A DNA stretch of 25,702 nucleotides from Stramenopiles sp. TOSAG23-6 (taxonomy: Eukaryota; Sar): NCBI GenBank assembly GCA_900128565.1, contig LT635993.1:1-25702 (forward strand), read 5' to 3'. This document shows, piece after piece, positions 15,750 through 24,000 of this stretch. Numbering within the stretch: position 1 is the stretch's first letter; each line of letters opens with the position of its first letter. The position numbers were made by a program, and so were the translations under genes. The notes beneath the pieces were generated by a model. The model had not been told where the DNA came from and did no database searches. It worked only from the letters and a program-made list of their open reading frames with translations.

Positions 15750-17811
15750 TTATATCGAAACTTTGGTTGACTGATCTTTCTTTATACAGTCATTGTCCGA
15801 GCTAAGAAAAACGGGTGTTTTGTAGCATCTGCCTTGGACTAACTTTGAAAGCCCTTCGCCACTGAAACTTAATTTGGCAGACACTTCACATAAATCTTCA
15901 CCAACTACAGTAGCACCTGCCGCTATCAACCATTTTCTATGTAGGTTTGACGTCATGAGTCTAGCTGTTTCTGGCGAGTCATTTCCCGTCGCGTTCTTGA
16001 CTGGCGAAAATTCATTCTCACGATTCACTTCAAGTACTACAAGGTTACTTGCTATAGGGAACAAATCAAATATGAATGACTCTAATTTTATACCATTTCT
16101 TTCTCTCGGGTTTGGATCATCGACACAAGGAATCACACAATGTGAAAAAATATATTTTTTTTTGGCTGAAAAAAAATCGTTAATTACAACATTTGGTACA
16201 AATAAAAAAACAAAAAAAAATTCAACTTTTGAAACGAACACTTTCTTTGCAATATGGTATTTACGAGGCAAATTATTCGGTGCACAGTTATTTTTAAGAA
16301 AATCAAAAGAGTAGTAGTGTATGCAAACGTTACCTGCACGAAAAGTAAGTTGACCGTTCAAATCACACTTTTTTAATAATTCTGGTTTCATATCAGAATA
16401 TTCCACGACGCAAGTGATGTATTGTGAAAAAAAAAAATTGTTTTTAGTAAAAAAAATCAGTTAGGTACGAAATTTCGTATGAAAAATATATACTGAAAAT
16501 ATTCAATTTTGAAAACGTTCATTCCGGAGCGACGACAGAGTACACCCACTTTCTCTTCTGGGTTAGTTTTCGACACAACTTTGTTACCTACATCTGCATT
16601 TCGATCTCGGCAATAGCCTACAAATACTGGATCTCCCACTTTACTCATTGCATTATCAATTGCACCACACCAAATATGTATTGTGAAAAAACATTGTTTT
16701 TTGGAGAAAAATCGTTAGGTACGAAATTTCGTATGAAAAAATTGAAATTTAATTTTGAAAACGTACACTCGACACTCCTTTACGTTGCATATGACTAATT
16801 GGGGATTCCGTGCCTAATGTTGATCCACAACCATGTAGGGCTCGATAGATCCCACCATTACCGTCTGGTGCAGTCGCTACTTCAAACTTAGATTTAAGAA
16901 GAATTTTACCATCCGGTGAGAGACAAGGTAAAGTATTGTGAAAAATATATTTTTTTTTTTTTGTAAAATAAAAAAAATTGTTAGGTACGAAATTCCGTAC
17001 GAAAAAAAAATAGGTAAAAAAAATTCAATTTTGAAAACGTACAAGTGCCTTGCTTGAAAAACACGACTTGATCTTCAGCTAAGCCAAAGTTATTATTAGC
17101 TTTGAAATATTTTACTGTATCATCATATATTGTCAAATAATATGGTTGAAGTTTGAAATTCGTTAATTTTTGGAAGAGTACAAAAATTGGATTTAATTTG
17201 GGTAGTAAATATACAAAAAAACTCAAAAAAAATGCTAGGTACGAAATTTTCTACGAAGAAAAAAAGTAAATTTGAAATTCATCATGAAAACGTACATCAG
17301 TCATTGGACTCGTCATTACATATAACCAGACTTTTGGCTGCACATTTGAAATTTCAGGAAAGTTCATTTTCGCAAGTTCTTGTAGTTTGAGTATGCGTTC
17401 ACACTGCAACTGGAAAAGACTCTTTTTGCTCAAGAGACCAATGTTAAATTCTCCTTTTGGACGATTGGATTTCAAACGTGTACCTTGACCTCCCGCCATA
17501 ATGATGACACCTAATTCTTGCATTGCAACAGCTTTCAAGCCATTGTTGCGCCATGCTTCAGTTTGGTCATTTGGGACGTCACTTAAAACAGTAACCGATT
17601 CGCAAGGTTGGAGGGTTCCACCAGTTCCACTCTCAGTAGCAAGACCATCCATCGTTGCTTTATAAATATTGTTGACGTACTCAGGGTCGTGTTCGCCTAA
17701 TTGTTCTAAGAACATCTTCAACTCAATGTTTGATGAATCCTTTTCACAAAATCGCATGACATGTCCCTGTTTGGCATCTGCATAACGCTTCTGCTGAATA
17801 GAAAAATTCAT
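15750..17811 (-). CDS. UAP1: UDP-N-acetylglucosamine pyrophosphorylase
   Basis: Six exons (17811-17296, 17124-17043, 16930-16767, 16675-16521, 16416-16240, 16134-15750) give 492 residues, near the usual length of about 500. The enzyme makes UDP-GlcNAc and pyrophosphate from UTP and GlcNAc-1-phosphate in the cytosol, feeding glycan, GPI and chitin-type pathways. The nucleotide-binding loop MAGGQGTRL...PKG is at about residues 105-120. Further family blocks are [43 protein letters not shown] and [32 protein letters not shown] comes near the C-terminus. With the non-AG borders given here, segment lengths around most junctions match those of animal and plant UAPs. The gene is divergent from GlnRS and convergent with secreted gene C. 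Confidence 0.95.
16135..16239 (-). repeat. Introner-type intron 5 of UAP1 (GT end)
   Basis: It starts GTTCGTTTCAAAAG after AAAGT and ends TTTTTTCACATTGTGT. The last bases GT match the exon end. The join gives AKKVIPCVDD. It is the most diverged copy in this gene. Confidence 0.7.
16417..16520 (-). repeat. Introner-type intron 4 of UAP1 (GA start)
   Basis: It starts GAACGTTTTCAAAATT, not GT, after exon end GGAAT, and ends TTTTTCACAATACAT; 104 nt. The join gives [15 protein letters not shown], the same length as the animal enzyme there. Confidence 0.85.
16676..16766 (-). repeat. Introner-type intron 3 of UAP1
   Basis: GTACGTTTTCAAAATT, then CATACGAAATTTCGTACC and TAACG, ending TTTTTTCACAATACAT; 91 nt. 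The join gives [12 protein letters not shown], of the expected length. Confidence 0.85.
16931..17042 (-). repeat. Introner-type intron 2 of UAP1 (TT end)
   Basis: The exon ends GGCACTT. The intron runs GTACGTTTTCAAAATT to TTTCACAATACTT, and the last four bases, ACTT, equal the exon end. The join gives QGT-LPC, as expected in this family. Confidence 0.85.
17125..17295 (-). repeat. Introner-type intron 1 of UAP1
   Basis: It starts GTACGTTTTCATGATG after ACTGAT, has AAATTTCGTACCTAGC inside and ends TTGACAATATAT. At 171 nt it is the longest complete copy. The MTSPMTD/DDTVKYF join has the family length. Confidence 0.85.
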
Positions 17812-17895
17812 ATTTAGTCAGATGATTTCAAAAGCACTTGTGGGCTACCTAAAAATTGCCATCAGTAGGTAGACGTTGTTGACCAGTAGTAGGTA

Positions 17896-17926
17896 TTAAC
17901 CCTAACCCTAACCTTAACCCTAATTT
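17896..17926. repeat. Interstitial telomere-like repeat
   Basis: Four near-tandem CCCTAA-type units occur on the + strand (TTAGGG on the other), one of them CCTTAA. In several lineages such tracts are bound by telobox factors in housekeeping promoters. They can also be scars of break repair. Confidence 0.8.
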
Positions 17927-17988
17927 AACTATATCAAGTCCACGACACGTGTGTGAGCAGTCACAAATTCACAAGTCATGATGTGTAC

Positions 17989-18014
17989 CAACAACAACAA
18001 CAACAACAACAACA
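17989..18014. repeat. CAA trinucleotide microsatellite
   Basis: About eight CAA units end in CAG, about 105 bp upstream of the GlnRS start codon. If transcribed, it would lie in the 5' UTR of GlnRS. Confidence 0.9.
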
Positions 18015-18119
18015 GCAAAACATTGTATTAGTTTATTTTGAGTAAATATTTCAAGATGGTACGATACCTCGATACAGTTTAATCTAACAGAAAGGCTTGT
18101 AAAACATAATAGCATATTA

Positions 18120-20276
18120 ATGAGTGAATTAGCTTTATTTCGTACTTCTTTACGTCTACAACTGAAACACTTTTCAAGAGTTTCGAATATTCCCAACAGT
18201 CATTTTGCTTTTTCCACGGCTACTCCTTCAAACTTTGTGCGTTCACTTGTAGCATCAGATGTAGCAAATGGAAAGTTTGGTGGTCGAGTTCAGACAAGAT
18301 TTCCACCAGAGCCAAGCGGCTACTTGCATATTGGACATGCAAAAGCCATGTGTATCAACTTTGGAATAGCCAGTGATTATCGCGGCGGTTTATGTAACTT
18401 GAGATTGGACGATACAAATCCGGCTAACGTTAAGGAAGATTACGTCGCTGCAATTGCTGCTGATGTAAAATGGTTAGGATATAATTGGGATGGCGATATA
18501 CTCTATGCATCAGATTATTTTGATGATTTGTTTAATTTTGCTAAAGCTCTTATTAAGAGTGGCAAAGCTTATGTCTGTGAAGTCTCGCAGGATGAGTGGC
18601 ATAAAGGAGGACACGCTGGAACTTTAACAACTCCTGGTGTACCATGTAAATATCGCAATAGACCAATAGACGAGAGTTTACAACGATTTAATGAAATGCG
18701 TGATGGAGTTCATCCGGAGGGTTCAATTGTTCTTCGTGCAAAAATCGATTTATCATCGTCGAATATGCACATGAGAGACCCTATGAACGTTTTATTTTTT
18801 TTTACAAAAAAATCGATTTTTTTTTCGTACGAAATTTCGTACCTAACAAATTTTACAATTTTTTTTTTTCACAATGTATACTATATAGAGTGTTGAAAAA
18901 AAATCACTTTCGCACGGGCTCTACATGGAAAATTTATCCGACATATGATTATGCGCACGGTATTTCCGATGCGATAGAAGGTGTTACACACTCTTTATGT
19001 ACTTTAGAGTTTGAAGAACATCGTGCTTTATATAATTGGTTTGTTGATGCGGTTGGTGTTGGAACTGGACTTTGGCATTCAGACGATGATGGCGATGTGA
19101 TGAAACGCCAGCCTGAACAAACAGAGTTTTCTAGACTAAATATATCCAATTCAATTACATCAAAACGTTGGCTTCGTGCTCTCATTGATGCAGATATTTT
19201 ATCGGGTTGGGATGATCCTCGTATTCTAACGATTGCTGGGATGAGAAGACGTGGTTACCCGGCTCCCGCAATTAGAGGTTTTTGTAATGGTACAGGTTTT
19301 AATCGCACATCTGAGGGGGTAGTTGATATGAAAATGTTAGAATCATTTGTCCGTGATGAATTAGATAAAAATGCTCCTCGTGCTATGGGAGTTTTATACC
19401 CCTTGAAAGTTATCATTGAAAATTTTGATGATGCGTTTCGAAGTTATGGTTCAAAGAATAACCCTAACCCTAGTTCAAATGAGAATCTTGGTGGTAATAG
19501 TGCTACTCTTTGTATTCCAAATCATCCCAAGAATCCTGATATGGGCACGAGAGCGGTGCCAATTTCGAAGGAAATATTTATTGATAGAAATGATTTTAAA
19601 ATTGAGGCGAACAAAAAGTTCAAGCGCATGTATGTTTTCACATTTTAAATTTTGATTTTTTTTTCATAGTAAATTTTGTACCTAACGATTTTTGATTTTT
19701 TTTTTGAAATCTTTTTCACAATACATGACAATGAAACAAAGTGTTCGTCTCCGAGGATCCTTTATCATTCGTTGCAAAAAGGTAATTACAGATAAAGTTA
19801 CTGGTGAGCCTATAGAATTGCACTGTGTTGCAGACGAGAATTCAATCGGCAATAACCCTGATCTTAAAAATGGGCCGAAACCAAAAGGAGTTGTACACTG
19901 GGTTTGTGGAAGCAGTTCTGTTCCAGCAGAGGTTCGACTGTACAGTAATTTATTTATTGAAGATTGCGAAGATCCAGTAGCTGCTGCAATGGAAGCCTCG
20001 AAATTGCATGAATGTAATAATGATAATAGCAATGCTTTACCAGATGTGTCGTTTTTTGAACCATTTTTGAATAAAACTTCGAAAATTGTGATTTCGGATT
20101 GTCGCGTGGAAACAAGTATTTCACAGGCTACCCACGGAAGTGTGTTACAATTTGAACGCGAAGGATATTTTGTTATTGATGATGATTCTAAGTATACGAA
20201 CGATGGGAAACTAAGTAGTCTTGTGTTGAACAAAACGATTGGTTTAAAGGCAGGGAAGGGATTTGCTCGGAAATAA
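18120..20276 (+). CDS. QARS: Glutaminyl-tRNA synthetase
   Basis: Three exons (18120-18784, 18880-19629, 19727-20276) give 654 residues. The enzyme charges tRNA-Gln using ATP. It is class I: the HIGH motif is in PPEPSGYLHIGHAKA, and a KMSKS-type loop ITSKR lies within NSITSKRWLRALID. Other family blocks are RLDDTNP, YPTYDYAHGISDAIEGVTHS, the anticodon-binding part GVIHWV-like GVVHWVCGSS, and QFEREGYF near the end. The first 40 residues are rich in Arg/Ser/Phe without acidic clusters, which could be a mitochondrial targeting peptide. The N-terminal appended domain of many eukaryotic GlnRS is absent. An Asn/Pro-rich insert (NNPNPSSN, about 19458) is encoded by telomere-like CCCTAA units. Both introns are of the repeated family with AT ends. 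Confidence 0.95.
18785..18879 (+). repeat. Introner-type intron 1 of GlnRS (GA start, AT end)
   Basis: It starts GAACGTTTTATTTT after CCTAT. A perfect palindrome GTACGAAATTTCGTAC lies at 18827-18842, followed by CTAAC, and it ends TTTTTTCACAATGTAT. The join gives RDPILYRV, matching RDPVLYRI of bacterial GlnRS. TAT occurs at both borders. Confidence 0.9.
19630..19726 (+). repeat. Introner-type intron 2 of GlnRS
   Basis: It starts GTATGTTTTCACATT after CGCAT, has TTTTGTACCTAACG inside and ends TTTTTCACAATACAT. CAT occurs at both borders. The KR-MTMKQS-VRLR join has the spacing of known GlnRS. Confidence 0.9.
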
Positions 20277-20298
20277 CGCAGGGATTTGCTCGGAAATA
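20257..20298 (+). repeat. 23-bp-period duplication across the GlnRS stop codon
   Basis: The 19-mer AGGGATTTGCTCGGAAATA occurs at 20257-20275 and 20280-20298. The first copy encodes the end of the protein (KGFARK) and overlaps the TAA. The second lies in the 3' UTR. Confidence 0.9.
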
Positions 20299-20354
20299 TT
20301 AATATATAATTTCGATAAAGTACAACTTATAATTTATTTGCAAAGTTTCCATTT

Positions 20355-20764
20355 TTATTCAGATGAACCAGATGCGTCCATCATGAGTGTAATGTTATCT
20401 CCCTTTAGCAATATTCGCCCAAGTTTACGTCGCGTCTCCTTTTTTACGTCAAGTTCTTCTGCTTCATCAAGAGTAAGGTTCATATACTCGTCAAATCCCT
20501 GTAGTATTTGTAATATATTGGAAACAATAAAGACTTCATTTAGATGATATATTAAATATAATGGATATTGAAATACATAGATAACGAATGATATATAACA
20601 TCAAATGGAAACATTGAATAGAAGTATGAACGTACGATAATTTTTCCCTCAATGCGAGTGTTAGTCTGCTCGTAAAGCCAGATTTGAACTCTGGACTTAT
20701 TTTGCAAAAATCTAAAGATCAGATTGATCGGCTGGGTCATAACTTTCTTAACTTTCGATGCCAT
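20355..20764 (-). CDS. SNRPE: Small nuclear ribonucleoprotein E (SmE)
   Basis: Two exons, 20764-20636 and 20498-20355, give 90 residues, the normal SmE length. SmE is one of seven Sm proteins forming the ring around U1, U2, U4 and U5 snRNAs. The Sm1 motif spans the intron ([15 protein letters not shown] joined to [15 protein letters not shown]), and the Sm2 motif is [10 protein letters not shown] near the C-terminus. [20 protein letters not shown] is typical of SmE. The tail is ASGSSE. It is the second spliceosome gene in the window. It converges with GlnRS (78-bp gap) and is divergent from the chimeric gene. Confidence 0.95.
20499..20635 (-). other. Canonical GT-AG intron of SmE
   Basis: It starts GTACGTTC and ends ACTACAG; 137 nt. 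Homology (EGKII/GFDEYMN) fixes the borders. It lacks the inner palindrome, the ACCTAAC motif and the CACAATACAT end of the repeated family. Confidence 0.9.
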
Positions 20765-21053
20765 TTTCCTGTAAGAATATCAAATTACACTTTTACTTTG
20801 ATCTCTATTGTCTAAATATTGGATAGAGTTTTATCTCTGGAAGTTCCGAACTTCCGACTTGGGACTTGCGAGGTTTCTCTCGCTGCGATTGGAGGCGCTG
20901 CTGGCATTTTTGACCCACAAAAATCACGAAATCCGCGTATTTTTTTAGATGATCAAGAAGAAGTGAACATCAAGATCAGATCGACTCGACATCTTGCTTG
21001 GTGGTTATTACAATTTATATAGAGTCGACACTCGGTATATTTGATATTTGATA
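20765..21053. promoter_or_regulatory. Divergent intergenic region between SmE and the chimeric gene
   Basis: The 289-bp gap between divergent starts holds an inverted repeat GGAAGTT-CCG-AACTTCC near 20839-20855. On the SmE side, TTCTTACAG sits just before the start codon and could be a splice acceptor in the 5' UTR. No named promoter motif is recognised. Confidence 0.45.
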
Positions 21054-24000
21054 ATGTCTTCACCTAATTTCGATATTGAATCTGACCATTACGATGATTA
21101 TTTCGATGCAGAGGAATATGGTTCTCCAACTAAAAATAGCCTTGTCAAGTCTCCGAAGTTACTTTCTTCGCCTGTCTTTCATGAAAGGCATAAGCCTGAT
21201 GGACAAGAAAATGTTGGTGGACAGGTTCAACAAAACTTGAAAACCAAATCACCTTTATATTATGAAAATTCGAACAAGATAGGTTCGTCTGATAATCTTG
21301 ACTGTGTTACTAGAAAACGTGTTTCTGTACTAGGTATCATATCTCCAGTAGTCAAGACAGTTACGGACGATTCTAAAGTTGAATCTATTCCAGTTAAAGG
21401 ATCACCAGTAGTCAAATCACCAACAGATGCAAAAAATGAAGAAAGAAAGTCAAGTTTGTATACACCTGAAAAACCTCCGCCATTACCTTGCCGTTCGCTA
21501 AAGCCTACTCCAACGCCCCCCAAAATTAAATCTATGTGCACAAGTAATAGTGCTGATGTATTATCTGCCAAAAAGGATCTTCAACAAACAGAGAATGAAT
21601 CAAAAAAGGTTGCTTTAAAATGTACAAAAGTTCAAAAAGATTGGGAAGCAGCACAAAATGATGCGAATCAAAAACTCACGAATGTGACGAATGCAAAACA
21701 GCAAGCATTTAAGGAAGAAGAAGCTATACAATCGAGTCGTAATACAATTATGCAACAAGTTGAGTTAGAAAATGAAAGAGATCATTTAGCATTCACAGCA
21801 TTTTCATTGAATAAAACCTGTAATATAGCAGCTGAAAAGTTGAAGCGATTAAGAAAACAATCGCAAATTTTAGATCATACAGAAGGAAGAACAATTGGTG
21901 AAGACAGACAAAACAAAACTGACATTGGAACTATGAGATTACATGATGAACATATAGATGATGTAAATGAAATGAAAAAGAAAACTACAGAGATAGATAA
22001 TGTTGAAAACGAAGCAACCGAGAAAGAAATTATCGAGATAGAAGCTGCCGAAGAAGAACTTCGTAAAGCAAAGGAAGAAGCTAAACATGCAAAAGCGGCG
22101 TGGGAGGCAAAGCGTATTGCATGCAAGAAAGCAGAAGAGGCAGCTGCTGCCAAAAGAGTAGCAGAAGAAGAAGCTGCTGCTCTTAAAAAACGAATAGAAA
22201 CTGCAAAATTAGAGCGCACGAATGCCAAAGCTAATGTAGAAAATGCAGCGAAAATACGTGAGAGTTTATCAGCTACACTTCAACGTATTAAAGAAGAGGA
22301 GGCTTCTGCAGTAGCTTTTGAAATTCAAACAGAATGTTCCCGAGATGAAATATTAGCAATGAAGCGACAAAGGCGTCTAGAAGTCGAAGCAGAAGCCACT
22401 GCTGCACACGGATATCTTCAAAGTACATTGGATTCTAATAAGCCTGAAGCTGCAGCTGTTTTTGACAAAATATCGGAAAATTTAAAAAAATTGACTGCTC
22501 TAGAATTTGAAACAACTCAAAATTTAAATGAGGAGGTAAACTTTGCAAAGCAAAAAACTACTTTAAAGGAAGAAGAATTGAGAAATGCAAAAGAAGCATT
22601 AGCTATTTCCTCGCTGGATTATGACGCTGCAAATGCAATGTACAATGTAAAAAAACTTGAGGAAGAAGAAATACATTCCTATCTACAGGTATGTGCACAA
22701 AAAAAGGCGTTGGAAGCATCGGCAAGGAAAGCTAAATTGAGAGCAAGTATTCAAAAGAGTAAACTATCTCATTTACGACAGCAACTTGAATGGCAGTGTA
22801 ATATAAAGAATGCAGCAAAAGTTGCTGCTATAAAAACTCTAGAGAATGTTGAAACAAATTCAAGGCTAAAACATGAAATGTATCAGAACGCAAAAGATGA
22901 TTATAATAAAGTTGTAAAAGCATCACAATTGGCTGTGGAAAATACTATAGGAGATAAAACATCAAGTATTGCTTGGTATATCGCAGCAACTGCCAGTGAA
23001 GCAGCACTACAATGTTACATTAAAGCTGAGATAATGTTAGCAATGACATTAATTGAGACTGCTGCCCATGAAGAAATCCAAGCTATTTCTGCTGCAAAAC
23101 AAGCTGAAGAAGAATTCAGAAAAATTAATGTAAAATGGGCAAATGAATTTTCTTCTGCTGCTATTGTAAGACATGATTCTGAAGAAACTCAAACTGCATT
23201 ATTAGAAAACGCGGTAAAGGAACATGAAAAAGTGAAAGAACAACTGAAAAATAGTGTACTCCATCATTCTGAAGCATTAGCTGCCCGTGTTGCGTGGGAC
23301 TCTAGTAGTAATGATAGATGTAAAACTAGTCGAAGCATATCTGAAAAAAGACGAATCGATCGCCATAAAAGAAAAGCAGAATATGACAATGCGATTGATG
23401 CACGTAACGCGAAAGCACAACAAGCAGAAAAAGATGCTCGAGAGAAAGCCAAGGAAGCAAGTCGAATCAAGCGGGTAAAACAGCAACAAGAATGGAGAGA
23501 AAAAGCTATGGCAAAAGCTCGTGCTAAGGTTGCTGCGACTGTAGCTTCATCTGCCACAGTTGAAGCTATGTTTATGTTTAATTTATGCAAATCCAGTGTA
23601 ATATTAGCACGGAAACGAAAGATTCAGATAGAGTGTAGTAAAGAAGTAGCGATAGCGGCGTATGTTGCAGCAGGAGCAGCTGTATATTCATTTAAATTAT
23701 CAAAAAACGCGATACAGAGTATTGTAAGTGCAAAGCATCGACTTCGACCAATATTAGCGAAAGCCGCATACGTATCTGCTAGTGCTTTATTAATAGCACG
23801 ACGGGAAAGACACCGAGCTGATCATTTTGTTTTAGATTGTATCAAAAGTAACCAAGATGCATATCGTAGACATGTTGTAGCTTTAAAAATTGAAGAACGA
23901 CAGTGTGGCAAATCTATGGCAGATGCTGCCACGGTATGCTACCAAAGTGCATTGAGTAGCGCCTTATCTTCAGCAGTAGCAATGGCATATGTTGGTTCAA

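Larger units (their letters stand above)
17812..18119. promoter_or_regulatory. Divergent intergenic region between UAP1 and GlnRS
   Basis: The 308-bp gap between two divergent start codons must hold both promoters. It also contains a telomere-like tract and a CAA microsatellite. No TATA box or other named motif is evident. Confidence 0.5.

Noticed and set aside
15750-17811. UAP1 as a pseudogene broken into frames
   Set aside because: Every break is a family intron, and its removal restores conserved spacing. All six exons keep frame and conserved motifs.
20819-21022. A 67-codon + strand frame upstream of the chimeric gene
   Set aside because: No family is recognisable, and it lies in the divergent promoter region. 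Nothing but its openness supports it.
21048-21053. TTG start for the chimeric gene
   Set aside because: Eukaryotic nuclear genes normally start at ATG, and one is present two codons downstream at 21054.
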